The position numbers and the translations under genes are program-made. The notes under the pieces are model-generated. The model was not told the origin of the DNA. It saw only the letters and a program-made list of their open reading frames with translations, and searched no databases. From Sporosarcina sp. E16_8 (GTDB lineage Bacteria > Bacillota > Bacilli > Bacillales_A > Planococcaceae): DNA of 61,138 nucleotides. The stretch's first letter is position 1. Each line of letters opens with the position of its first letter. This document shows positions 51,494-59,696 of this stretch, piece after piece. Location: assembly GCF_017347095.1 (NCBI RefSeq), contig NZ_JADPRZ010000017.1:1-61138 (forward strand). The letters run 5' to 3'.

Positions 51494-52057
51494 ATGAAAA
51501 AGAGATTGGGCCTAATTGCAATTTGCTTACTGGTACTATTTGTAGTATTTTATAGACCTTTGCCTGCGGCGGCTTGTTCCTGTATGGTTCCACCACCCGC
51601 AGATATAGCACTAACCGAAGCAACTGCTGTTTTTAGTGGCGAAGTAATTACAATAGAAAAAGGTAAGGGTGTGGATGGGGAAAGCGGAAAAACAGTTCGT
51701 TTCAAAGTGGCGGAAGTATGGAAAGGTGTCGACAACGCGGATATTTCCGTTTTCACAGGAAATGATTCAGCAGGTTGTGGGATAGACTTTACGATCGGGA
51801 AAGAGTATTTAGTGTATGCTCACAATTGGGATATGGATGGAAAGTCCGTACTTTCAACTACGCTTTGTGACCGGACTGCTGAGCTAGCAAATGCTGCTGA
51901 CGATATTACATTGATTGGTAAAGGCACAGTTCCTGAACAAAATGAACAAACTCCAGATAAGAATGATAAGCAGTACTACTTATACACCGGGGCGCTAGTT
52001 GTGGCAGGATTAGTTAGTATTTTTGTTTGGATGCGTTTAAGAAATACTAAAGCTTAA
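51494..52057 (+). CDS. TIMP-like (NTR fold) surface protein with C-terminal membrane anchor
   Basis: A 187-residue protein: signal peptide, then CSCMVPPPADIALTEATAVF, FSGEVITIEKG and VWKGVDNADISVFTG. This is the tissue-inhibitor-of-metalloproteinase-like OB fold found in many Bacillus surface proteins, with the leading CxC motif exposed after signal cleavage at about residue 27. Paired cysteines recur in SAGCGIDF and TTLCDRTA. A linker rich in Asn/Gln/Asp and a final helix YLYTGALVVAGLVSIFVWM with RLRN tail anchor it. ATG at 51494 after GAGGAGAG; the longer frame from 51434 is unsupported. Function unknown. Confidence 0.82.
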   Translation: MKKRLGLIAICLLVLFVVFYRPLPAAACSCMVPPPADIALTEATAVFSGEVITIEKGKGVDGESGKTVRFKVAEVWKGVDNADISVFTGNDSAGCGIDFTIGKEYLVYAHNWDMDGKSVLSTTLCDRTAELANAADDITLIGKGTVPEQNEQTPDKNDKQYYLYTGALVVAGLVSIFVWMRLRNTKA

Positions 52058-52322
52058 ATATCTACTAACCAAACTAGCACGACAGTACAGCATAATTGCA
52101 CTTCTGTTGATTAACCATTTACTTGCATAAAACACTAGTGAGATGGGCTCGAAAACCTCCATTTCCACTAGCTATTTTCCGGTTCGCTTTCGGCGAAATA
52201 TTCATGACAACATCTTTACCCAGGGGCAAGTGTATAAGCATGTTGCGAATAGTTGCCGTTCGCTTCCCTACATTAGTCAAGTGAAAAATGCAGATATGTT
52301 TGAAAGAAACGAATTAGATAAG

Positions 52323-52470
52323 AGGTATCTGTGTCAGACACAAAGACGTACAATTCATACGGCTGAGTAATTATATAGGATATAAATAAAAATCGCACAG
52401 GTATTAATTTAATCTGTATTAGTATAGTATTGCATTGTATTTACCGAATAGTTCCGCTCACAGGGTTCCT
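52323..52470. repeat. MITE-like repeat, family A copy 6
   Basis: AGGTATCTGTGTCAGACACA, AAGACGTACAATTCATACGG, AATTATATAGGATATAAATA, AAATCGCACAGGTATTAATT, TATAGTATTGCATTGTATTT, ACCGAATAGTTCCGCTCACA and right end GGGTTCCT. Both ends are preserved. Confidence 0.78.
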
Positions 52471-52489
52471 AAAATAAATTTAAGCAAAT

Positions 52490-52519
52490 AAAAAAAGACC
52501 CTACATATAGGGTCTTTTT
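52490..52519. terminator. Bidirectional terminator of the cold-shock gene
   Basis: AAAAAGACCCTA pairs with TAGGGTCTTTTT; A-run and T-run flanks on both strands. It is 11 bases from the csp stop. Confidence 0.85.
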
Positions 52520-52529
52520 CTAGCTATTA

Positions 52530-52730
52530 TTAAGCTTTTTGAACGTTTGTAGCTTGTAGGCCACGTTGTCCTTGTTCAATTTCAAATGTTACACTTTGAC
52601 CTTCGTCTAAAGATTTGAAACCTTCGCTTTGGATTGCTGAGAAATGTACGAATACGTCTTCTCCTGCTTCACGCTCGATGAATCCAAAACCTTTTTCTGC
52701 ATTAAACCACTTAACTGTACCTTGTTCCAT
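52530..52730 (-). CDS. Cold-shock protein (CspA/CspB family)
   Basis: A 66-residue OB-fold single-stranded nucleic-acid-binding protein. RNP1 GFGFIE and RNP2 VFVHFSAI are present within [18 protein letters not shown]. It acts as an RNA chaperone. ATG after GGAGGCAAC. A 5-prime untranslated region, probably long as in other csp genes, lies upstream. Confidence 0.95.
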   Translation of the reverse strand: MEQGTVKWFNAEKGFGFIEREAGEDVFVHFSAIQSEGFKSLDEGQSVTFEIEQGQRGLQATNVQKA

Positions 52731-52958
52731 AATTGTTGCCTCCTAGTGCGGTTATCCACACAATGTGTTACTACCCTTGCTCAAATACTTAGACGAAAAA
52801 CAAAATCTTTTCTCAATCTGAAAACGAACAAAAATAACTCTTTCTTAGAGTAACAGATATATGTTAAAACAGCAAATGGTTTGGCTTTAAAGACCAATGC
52901 CTTGAGTGAAGCATTGAATAGCAAACAGGATGTACAGGATAAAGATATTTGGTCATAA

Positions 52959-53437
52959 TTCTTTAACGTCTTAGCAGTTCTCGCTGTATTAACAACAGGT
53001 ATTGTTGCTGGAACTGTCTTTGCATACGCCAACTCAGTCATGCCTGGTCTGCGTAATTCAGATGATCGTACCTTCGTCCTTTCTATTAGACACTTGACCT
53101 CATCAGTAGCCAATCCAATTTTTCTATTGATTTCAAATGGTGCTCTTATCGCGCAAATTGGTTTTGTTGTATTAGCCGGTTCCTTGCAGCAATTTGATAA
53201 AGTCGTTTTAGGATCCATCGCGTCGATCTTTTATGTCGCTACTTTACTTATCACTTTCTTAGGTAACCTGCCGCTGAATAAAGCGATTATCTCTGCAGAG
53301 CTACCTGAAAGCGGTTCGCAATGGAATGAACTTAGAGTCCGATTTGAATCCCGTTGGACGTTGCTGAACCACTTGCGTACCTTAACGTGCATTTTGTGAG
53401 TGCGACCGCACTATTAGTAGCGTTGCTCATTAATTAG
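52959..53437 (+). pseudogene. DUF1772 / anthrone-oxygenase-like membrane protein pseudogene
   Basis: The plus-strand frame reads FFNVLAVLAVLTTGIVAGTV, FAYANSVMPGLRNSDDRTFV, VANPIFLLISNGALIA, LGNLPLNKAIIS and RFESRWTLLNHLRTLTCIL, the DUF1772 pattern. There is no start codon (a TAA lies two codons before). A TGA at 53397 interrupts the end, and the lost tail VSATALLVALLIN continues in the next frame to 53437. An unrelated short frame ending KDIWS stops just before the start, perhaps the end of a lost upstream gene. Confidence 0.75.
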
Positions 53438-53545
53438 TGGAATGAAGAAGGGATAGTAGAGTATCTCCAAAGGAATTCATCAACTTACCCAGGATTTATT
53501 TCCACTTCATAAAAATAACCGCTACATAAATCGACAATATAAATA

Positions 53546-53598
53546 TAAGCGTCAAATAACGTCCACCTGTCATACGGGTGGCCGTTATTTGACGCTTA
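53546..53598. repeat. Long palindrome, family C copy 3
   Basis: Arms 53546-53567 and 53577-53598 pair over 22 bases with one mismatch and contain GCGTCAAATAACG. Nearly the same sequence as 20111-20165, 33 kb away. Confidence 0.8.
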
Positions 53599-53639
53599 CG
53601 TTTAAAACGTTCAAAGGAATCCATCGGCATTGATTCAAA

Positions 53640-54062
53640 CTACTTTAATTCTATCTTTATCTGCTGTTCGGATTTATTTTCAAATTTGTTATAACGGAAT
53701 GCAAATTCAATCGTACGTTGTTTCAATTCCAATGGCTGTCTATCTATAGGCACAGACATAACTACAATCCGTGCAATTGGAAATTGTTCCGCTAACTTCA
53801 ATGCAAAAATGCCTCCTACCGGTATTTCTTGGTAGCTTTCTAGAGTATCCTCCCACCTATCGTCAATTGTGTAAGGAATTAATGCCTCTGCTTCCTGTCC
53901 ATGGCCCCTATATAATGAAGCGAAACAAGTAAATCCAAATGACTGATGATTTGATTTGGCAAGCTCATTCATGTCTCGCGTATGACTCGTAAAAGAATGG
54001 AGTAAGAGAACAGCAACATCATTTCCTTCTATAAAAATCGATTGGGCTTTTTTAATACGCAT
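53640..54062 (-). pseudogene. Carboxylesterase (Est30/YvaK type) pseudogene lacking the nucleophile
   Basis: IFIEGNDVAVLLLHSFTSHT and YRGHGQEAEALIPYTIDDRW match Est30-type alpha/beta hydrolases. Then DTLESYQEIPVGGIFALKLA shows an internal deletion: the segment with the GLSLGG nucleophile elbow is gone, the frame being kept. The protein stops at KFENKSEQQIKIELK, about 100 residues early, so the Asp and His of the triad are absent too. ATG at 54062 after GAGGTGAGGGA. Confidence 0.75.
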
Positions 54063-54157
54063 TCCCTCACCTCGCACTAAGACCAATTCCCTAGATAAAA
54101 ATACAGCTAAAGGTTTACTTATATACCATGTAAAACGACAGATACTAGTTTACTTGA

Positions 54158-54336
54158 TTATCGTCTCCACACATCAGCATATTCTTTTTTCTTTTCAAAT
54201 TCTAATTTGGCAAATGGGCACAAAGGTATAATTGTTTTATGTTCTTCCCGCGCTTTAGTAACAACTTCTTTTACAAGGGCTTGTGCAATACTTTCCCACT
54301 TAATGAACCATCAACAAATGTATGATCAATAATCGC
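54158..54336 (-). pseudogene. C-terminal remnant of a GNAT (YjdJ-like) N-acetyltransferase
   Basis: The minus strand reads IIDHTFVDGSLSG, then (after a one-base frameshift) GIAQALVKEVVTKAREEHKT, IIPLCPFAKLEFEK and KKEYADVWRR followed by stop. This is the second half of small GNAT-like proteins (HTxVDxSxxGxGIAxxLV, PLCPFA). The N-terminal half is missing and the GxGIA motif is broken. Confidence 0.75.
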
Positions 54337-54426
54337 AGTGATGAATTACTACTTCAAAAAAGTGATGAATTATCACAAAGAGTAGTTGAATTAATTGAAG
54401 ATAAAAGAAGCTTAATAATTATTTAA
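54322..54426 (+). CDS. Very short doubtful ORF
   Basis: Thirty-four codons: MINNRSDELLLQKSDELSQR then VVELIEDKRSLIII. Helical and charged, vaguely like Spo0E-type peptides but without their SxELDxLI signature. No ribosome binding site, and it overlaps the GNAT remnant. Likely a fragment. Confidence 0.15.
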   Translation: MINNRSDELLLQKSDELSQRVVELIEDKRSLIII

Positions 54427-54505
54427 GAATTACATAAGAAGTGGCTTAGAATTACTCCGTATCATGAACTTATGAACACGAAACAAAATATAGGAGGTAA
54501 ACAAG

Positions 54506-54916
54506 TTGAAAGTAATTAAAACTAGAATTCGTGTTGGAAGATTTATTTTCCTCACCCTTACAACCCTTTTCACCATATGTATCTTGGTACAGGTTTATCT
54601 GGCCGGAATGGCGGTCTTTGGAAATCCTCGAGTTTGGGTAAAGCACATCATTTTCGTCCACTTATTTGGGTTTAATTTACCGATTTTAATGATTATCTTT
54701 GCCGTTGTAGGATCTATGCCACGATGGGCGTACTGGAATACTTTCGGAATATTTGTATCCACATTCCTTATGTACTTCACCGCAAATATTAATGCAATTT
54801 TGCCATGGATGGGGCCAATTCATCCAGTTTTAGCTATACTGCTATTCGTTCTACCATGTTCAATTATTATAAAAACATGGGGTTTGATCAATAACAATCG
54901 AAAGGTGAGATATTAA
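54506..54916 (+). CDS. DUF6220 family membrane protein
   Basis: A 136-residue protein with four hydrophobic helices (about 12-34, 48-70, 76-93 and 101-121). YLAGMAVFG and HLFGFNLPILMII are typical of DUF6220. TTG start at 54506, 7 bases after AGGAGGT. First of six same-direction genes with short gaps (DUF6220, DUF5957, permease, ATPase, kinase, regulator), so it probably belongs to the same exporter/sensor unit. Role unknown. Confidence 0.78.
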   Translation: MKVIKTRIRVGRFIFLTLTTLFTICILVQVYLAGMAVFGNPRVWVKHIIFVHLFGFNLPILMIIFAVVGSMPRWAYWNTFGIFVSTFLMYFTANINAILPWMGPIHPVLAILLFVLPCSIIIKTWGLINNNRKVRY

Positions 54917-54918
54917 AG

Positions 54919-55122
54919 ATGAGATTATTATTGGCTATATTGATGGGATGTATTGGAGGCTTTATGCTCGGAATTGTATTATCCGAGTTAATAGGCGTAT
55001 TCGGAATGGTCCTATTTAATAAACCAATTGGGATTAAGTATCTACCATTTTATACTGCCATACTTTGTGCAGTTATGGCATCTATTATTAGTCAAAAAAA
55101 CAAATACAATAATAAGGGGTAG
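54919..55122 (+). CDS. DUF5957 family small membrane protein
   Basis: A 67-residue protein with two helices: LLLAILMGCIGGFMLGIVLS and FYTAILCAVMASII, ending in a lysine-rich tail. It starts 2 bases after the DUF6220 stop, with AAAGGTGAG upstream, and is followed 6 bases later by the HrtB-like gene. Tight packing supports co-transcription. Confidence 0.72.
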   Translation: MRLLLAILMGCIGGFMLGIVLSELIGVFGMVLFNKPIGIKYLPFYTAILCAVMASIISQKNKYNNKG

Positions 55123-55128
55123 AGGTAA

Positions 55129-56193
55129 ATGTTTTTAGCATTTAAGGAGTTAAGACAATCAAAGATTCGATACGCATTAATTAGTGTAATCACGATTGCT
55201 GTATTATTTTTAGTGTTTTTCGTCACAGGATTAGCTAATGGATTAGCCTTTGGAGACAGCTCTTCCATTAAAAATATACAGGCAGATTATATTGTGATGA
55301 ATAAAGAGGCTGATGGCGCCATTATAAAATCGGATTTAACCGCAAAAGACGTGGAAATCATAGGCGAACAATTAGGAGGAAATGCCTCACCTTTAGCAAT
55401 TACCATGTCAGCTTTAGAAAGAAATCAAGTAAAAGATGTCGATGTTGTATATTTCTCCGTTGATTCAGACAAATATGAAAAAATAAACGTTATAGAAGGA
55501 AAAGACATCAGCGAGTTATCCGTGAATGAAGTGATAGCTGATAAAAGTATAGAAATGTTTGGACTGAAACTAAATGATCAGATTATAGACAAGAACACAG
55601 GGAAGAAACTAATTATTGCTGGAATTACGAAAGATCAAACCTATTCTATGATGCCCGTTATCTATGCTGATTTTGAACTGGGCATGAATTCTCTTTATCA
55701 AAATAAGCTATCGTATAATGCAGTCGTTTATACGGGGGGAAAAACCTCGATTATTGGGTATGACATAATAACACCCGATGATTCCGCAAAATCTATACCT
55801 GGTTATAAAGAAACACAAGGTTCATTAATGATGATTGTTGTCTTTTTGTTTATCATTTCTGCGTTTGTTTCAACAGTTTTCTTTTACGTCATTACTTTAC
55901 AAAAAATAAACCAATTTGGAATTTTAAAGGCAATAGGAGCGAATACATCCTATATTGCAAAAAGTATTATCATCCAAGTTACGCTAATTACGATGATTGG
56001 CTTAGTATTTAGTAGTTTATTTGTTTATGGAATGACACAAGTAATCCCTGAAGGAATGCCTTTTCGAACTTCACCTACTTTAGTACTTGGTACAGCTGTT
56101 TTATTTTTAGTTCTTAATCTTTTAGGTTCATTACTATCTGTGAGTAAAGTTGCGAAAATTGATGCACTTGAAGCAATTGGGAGGATTGAATAA
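55129..56193 (+). CDS. HrtB-like ABC transporter permease (FtsX/MacB family)
   Basis: A 354-residue permease: N-terminal helix (AFKELRQSKIRYALISVI, VLFLVFFVTGLANGLAF), an extracytoplasmic domain of about 190 residues and three C-terminal helices in an FtsX domain (GSLMMIVVFLFIISAFVST, FGILKAIGANTSYIAKS). Its opening and the ITKDQTYSMMPVIYADF region look like HrtB, the haem-export permease of Firmicutes. The stop overlaps the ATPase start by one base. The substrate could be haem or another hydrophobic toxicant. Confidence 0.82.
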   Translation: MFLAFKELRQSKIRYALISVITIAVLFLVFFVTGLANGLAFGDSSSIKNIQADYIVMNKEADGAIIKSDLTAKDVEIIGEQLGGNASPLAITMSALERNQVKDVDVVYFSVDSDKYEKINVIEGKDISELSVNEVIADKSIEMFGLKLNDQIIDKNTGKKLIIAGITKDQTYSMMPVIYADFELGMNSLYQNKLSYNAVVYTGGKTSIIGYDIITPDDSAKSIPGYKETQGSLMMIVVFLFIISAFVSTVFFYVITLQKINQFGILKAIGANTSYIAKSIIIQVTLITMIGLVFSSLFVYGMTQVIPEGMPFRTSPTLVLGTAVLFLVLNLLGSLLSVSKVAKIDALEAIGRIE

Positions 56194-56876
56194 TGAATGA
56201 GGATATATTAATACTGGAGCATGTACAAAAGAGTTTTGGTGATGGTGATTCTTCTATCACCATATTGAAAGATATTTCATTAACAATAAAAAGAGGAGAA
56301 TTTATTGCCATTGTTGGACCATCGGGTTCTGGTAAAAGTACACTTCTATCCATTATTGGTGCATTATTATCACCTAGTAGTGGGAAGGTGATAGTAGATC
56401 AAAAGGACATAGCAGAATACAAACCGTCCAAGTTATCGTCCGTACGAAAAGATAAAATAGGGTTTATATTTCAATCATCACATTTAATCCCCTATTTAAA
56501 TGTAAAGGATCAATTGATGTTAATTTGTGATATTTCCAGAGCAAACAAAAAGGAATATGAGAAAAAGGCTACCGACTTAATTAGTCACCTAGGATTAAGC
56601 CATAGATTAAAGACATACCCAAACAAGTTATCTGGCGGTGAAAAACAAAGGGTTGCGATTGCAAGAGCATTTATGAATGATCCTGATATCGTATTGGCAG
56701 ATGAACCGACTGCAAGCCTAGATTCTGAACGCGGAAAACAGGTTGTTGAAATGATATCTAATGAAGTGAAGTCAAGGAATAAAGCAGCAATTATGGTGAC
56801 ACACGATGAAAGAATACTTCACTTATGTGATCGAGTATTGCGTATAGAGGATGGCCAGATATTCGAAGTGGTATAA
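56193..56876 (+). CDS. HrtA-like ABC transporter ATP-binding protein (LolD/MacB type)
   Basis: A 227-residue ATPase: Walker A GPSGSGKSTLLSIIGALL, Q-loop FIFQSSHLIPYL, signature KLSGGEKQRVAIARAFM, Walker B IVLADEPTASLD and H-switch MVTHDERIL. Pairs with the preceding FtsX-type permease. ATG overlaps the permease stop. A hairpin terminator follows within 20 bases. Confidence 0.92.
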   Translation: MNEDILILEHVQKSFGDGDSSITILKDISLTIKRGEFIAIVGPSGSGKSTLLSIIGALLSPSSGKVIVDQKDIAEYKPSKLSSVRKDKIGFIFQSSHLIPYLNVKDQLMLICDISRANKKEYEKKATDLISHLGLSHRLKTYPNKLSGGEKQRVAIARAFMNDPDIVLADEPTASLDSERGKQVVEMISNEVKSRNKAAIMVTHDERILHLCDRVLRIEDGQIFEVV

Positions 56877-56894
56877 TTTAAACAAAGCTATAAG

Positions 56895-56916
56895 GGGCTG
56901 TCAATTATGACAGCCC
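56895..56916 (+). terminator. Hairpin between the exporter and the two-component genes
   Basis: GGGCTGTC (56895-56902) and GACAGCCC (56909-56916) around AATTAT, followed by ATAAATTTATTT. Probably a partial terminator that sets lower expression of the kinase and regulator. Confidence 0.7.
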
Positions 56917-56987
56917 ATAAATTTATTTCTCCTAGCCATTATGTCATTATGAAGAATAAAAAATTTCACTTAAGAAGGTGTATCGTA

Positions 56988-58073
56988 TTGTCTATTAAAA
57001 AACGATTAATTTTCTCTAATATTGGAATGATTATTATTCCGATTATCGGGTTTTTAATAGTGGAAATAGCTTTGGGTTACTTACTATTTTACGTTTTCCA
57101 ATGGAATCCACAAGGTTCGGCATTGAAACTGTTTATAAGTTATCGATTTATTGCTATGGCACTAATTTTGATCATTACAAACGGCTTATTAACTTATTAT
57201 GTGTCAAAAAGTATAATTTCCCCAATTACCAAACTCTCTCTTGCTGCTAAGAAAATCAGTGAGGGGGATTTAGAGTATAGCATAAGGTCTAACAAGCAGG
57301 ATGAATTAGGTGTGCTGACAAACACATTTGAAGCGATGCGGATAAAACTGAAAGAGGCAGAAACAGCCCAATTACAATATGAACAAAACCGCCAAGAACT
57401 GATTGCAAGCATTTCGCATGATTTGAAAACACCACTGACATCTATCAAAGGCTATGTGAAAGGTATTCAAGATAAGGTGGCTGATACCCCTGAAAAATTA
57501 GAGCGATATATGGACACGATTTATAGAACAGCAAGTGAAATGGACGGCCTAATCGACGAATTATTTTTATACTCCAGATTAGATTTACAGCATGTCCCAT
57601 TTGATTTTGAAAAAGTGGATTTATATGCTTTTTTTGCCGATTTTGTTGATGAGTTAGCGTATAACTTGGATATAGAAAAAAGTACTGTAATGTTTTCGGC
57701 AAATCAGAACGAACCCTATATCGTTGAAGCCGACAGAGAAAAATTAAAACGAGTTGTAACAAACATTGTACAAAATAGTATGAAGTATATGGACAAGTTT
57801 CATAAAGAAATCCAAGTTTGTTTATCATCTAGTTTTGATGAAGTTATTGTAGAGATGAAGGATAATGGAAGTGGCATTGGAAAAGAAGATATTCCGCATA
57901 TATTTGATAGTTTTTTCCGGACTGATAGCTCAAGAAACTCTTCTACTGGTGGAAGTGGCCTTGGGTTATCGATTGTAAAGAAGATAATTGAGGAACATGG
58001 CGGAACTGCTTGGGCTGTTAGTAAATTGGGCGAAGGTACAAGTATTTATTTCAAATTGAAAAAGGTGGTCTGA
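56988..58073 (+). CDS. HAMP-domain sensor histidine kinase
   Basis: A 361-residue membrane kinase. Two helices (about 10-40 and 57-80) enclose only some 15-20 external residues. HAMP (ISPITKLSLAAKKISEGDLE), H-box ASISHDLKTPLTSIKG, N-box VTNIVQNSMKY and G-boxes DNGSGIGKEDIPHIFDSFFR and GGSGLGLSIVKKI follow. The tiny external loop suggests sensing in or near the membrane. TTG at 56988, 8 bases after GAAGGTG, is favoured: a longer frame from 56907 would start inside the terminator hairpin. Stop and the regulator's ATG are adjacent. Confidence 0.88.
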   Translation: MSIKKRLIFSNIGMIIIPIIGFLIVEIALGYLLFYVFQWNPQGSALKLFISYRFIAMALILIITNGLLTYYVSKSIISPITKLSLAAKKISEGDLEYSIRSNKQDELGVLTNTFEAMRIKLKEAETAQLQYEQNRQELIASISHDLKTPLTSIKGYVKGIQDKVADTPEKLERYMDTIYRTASEMDGLIDELFLYSRLDLQHVPFDFEKVDLYAFFADFVDELAYNLDIEKSTVMFSANQNEPYIVEADREKLKRVVTNIVQNSMKYMDKFHKEIQVCLSSSFDEVIVEMKDNGSGIGKEDIPHIFDSFFRTDSSRNSSTGGSGLGLSIVKKIIEEHGGTAWAVSKLGEGTSIYFKLKKVV

Positions 58074-58760
58074 ATGCAAAGAATATTGATTATTGAAGAT
58101 GAATTGGACATTGCTGAATTAGAAAGGGATTACCTAGAGGTGAACGGCTTTGAAAGTGATATTGCTACGACGAGTGAAGAAGGACTCCAAAAGGCAATGA
58201 CCAACACCTATAGCCTCATTCTATTAGATTTAATGCTTCCCGGGATAGATGGATTTGAGCTATGTAAAAAATTACGCGAAACTTTAGATATCCCCATATT
58301 AATGGTAACAGCTAAAAAAGATGATATAGACAAAATTCGTGGATTTAATCGAGGCGCAGATGACTATATTGTCAAACCATTTAACCCGAATGAGTTGGTC
58401 GCACGGGTAAAGGCCCATATTTCAAGATATGACCGATTAACAAGTCTTGAACAAAAGCAAGTTGATATTCAAATAAAAGGTTTAATCATCCAAAGTAAAT
58501 CACGTAGAGTGATTCTTAATGGTGAAGAAATAATATTCACAGCGAAAGAGTTTGACTTGCTCACATTTTTAGCTACAAACCCGAACATTGTATTTAACAA
58601 AGACCATTTATATGAACGAGTTTGGGGATATGATTCAATCGGTGATACGACAACAGTCACTGTACACACTCGGAAGATTAGAGAGAAAATCGAAGAGGAT
58701 CCTTCTAACCCGCAATTTATAGAAACAATATGGGGTGTGGGTTATCGGTTTAAGAAATAA
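58074..58760 (+). CDS. OmpR-family response regulator
   Basis: A 228-residue regulator: receiver domain with acidic pair E8-D9, phospho-acceptor D52 in LILLDLMLPGIDGFEL, T in MVTAKKDD and K in DDYIVKPFNPNE. A winged-helix DNA-binding domain follows, with FTAKEFDLLTFLATNPNIVF and GDTTTVTVHTRKIREKI. It starts right at the kinase stop. HssR-like by context with the HrtBA-like exporter; its probable targets are the six-gene unit itself. Confidence 0.92.
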   Translation: MQRILIIEDELDIAELERDYLEVNGFESDIATTSEEGLQKAMTNTYSLILLDLMLPGIDGFELCKKLRETLDIPILMVTAKKDDIDKIRGFNRGADDYIVKPFNPNELVARVKAHISRYDRLTSLEQKQVDIQIKGLIIQSKSRRVILNGEEIIFTAKEFDLLTFLATNPNIVFNKDHLYERVWGYDSIGDTTTVTVHTRKIREKIEEDPSNPQFIETIWGVGYRFKK

Positions 58761-59181
58761 AGGGATCCGTGGAAAGTTGTCTCAAACAAATTTAACGTAA
58801 TATAAACTAAAATAAAAGTAGAAATAAGATGAGGATCTCGAGAAAAAAACAGGCAGTAAATGCGGTGAAGGTTGCTGTGATGGCACTATCGAGTGAGTAT
58901 GGTAACGGTTGTAACGCTAATCGACCTGAGGTGATTTCTTTGACTAGGAAGACATCATCTGTATTTTTGACAGCATTCTCCTTCTCTTCGAAGAAAGTGA
59001 AGCGGAAACAAAATTGTTGATTTTACAGGTAGGATGTGGTGTTTACTGAGTAGAACTAGTGAGGGACTCGAAAACTTGGAATAAACAAATATTGCACGAA
59101 GTTGAACGATGTGATCCATCTCGGCTAGCATGACTCTTCCATAACTGGGTGCAATTGTGTAACAAAAAAATTCTATATTCT
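58761..59181. other. Intergenic DNA with a Cys-rich gene tail
   Basis: No intact gene. A short frame on the plus strand near 58828-58893 reads DEDLEKKTGSKCGEGCCDGT and stops; it looks like the Cys-rich tail of a metal-related protein, bounded by a TAA upstream. The overlapping frame at 58829-59020 is not convincing. Confidence 0.3.
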
Positions 59182-59212
59182 AAAAAAGCTCAGATTTAAT
59201 CTGAGCTTTTTG
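59182..59212. terminator. Strong bidirectional terminator
   Basis: AAAAAGCTCAGATT and AATCTGAGCTTTTT are perfect inverted repeats, flanked by A- and T-runs. No intact gene lies close by. Confidence 0.75.
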
Positions 59213-59268
59213 TATGCTACTTTTAGTGTTGATGCATTCTTGAAAAATAAAAGATTTGAATCCTTAGT

Positions 59269-59370
59269 GTGTGGTGCCTGTGCACGTAACTTTCATGTTT
59301 GTTTCAACAATCGGTTTTGTTTCATTTAGGCAGCCATCACTCATTTATTGCATGGTGCATAGGCACGCAT
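59269..59370. repeat. Dispersed repeat, family B copy 3
   Basis: GTGGTGCCTGTGCACGTAAC, TTTCATGTTTGTTTCAACAA, TCGGTTTTGTTTCA, then GGCAGCCATCACTC and GGTGCATAGGCACGCAT; the right half is rearranged relative to copies 1 and 2. Confidence 0.7.
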
Positions 59371-59506
59371 TTTCACTCATAAACCAAAAACCCTCCGACC
59401 GATTGCTCGAGCAGAGGACTTTTATTTCGTATCTATGCTTATTTAACAGAATGGCATCACTGCTTTACATACGCCTTCAGGTGAATCATGCTGTAATACT
59501 TTCAGA

Positions 59507-59696
59507 ATCAGCTGATCACGCCAATGCCGAGTAAAATACCGAGTACAAATGAAATGACCCACAGTGTCCAAACACCCAGACTTAATTTGTGGAACTGGTG
59601 TTTTGCTTTTTCATCACCTTTGGTATACACCCAGACAGCCCATAGAAAGTGTAACGCCATTAACACAAGAGCTGCGCCGCCTGTATCGTCTATGCC
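59507..59696 (-). pseudogene. C-terminal remnant of an HsmA/TIGR03987 family membrane protein
   Basis: The minus strand reads GIDDTGGAALVLMALHFLWA, VYTKGDEKAKHQFHKLSLGV and WTLWVISFVLGILLGIGVIS and stops. This is the second half of TIGR03987 proteins (FDTTG, LLMLIHAIWA, FHKFSxxVW). No start codon remains; the fragment abuts and slightly overlaps the end of the Old Yellow Enzyme gene. Confidence 0.72.

Noticed and set aside
52781..53218. 145-codon minus-strand frame
   Set aside because: It is antisense to the DUF1772 remnant, whose plus-strand translation is clearly the meaningful one.
20111..53598. Recurrent palindromes as a CRISPR array
   Set aside because: Copies are single, tens of kilobases apart, without regular spacers or cas genes.
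58829..59020. 63-codon basic frame after the response regulator
   Set aside because: Runs across the KCGEGCC frame and ends in low-complexity Ser/Lys; no ribosome binding site.
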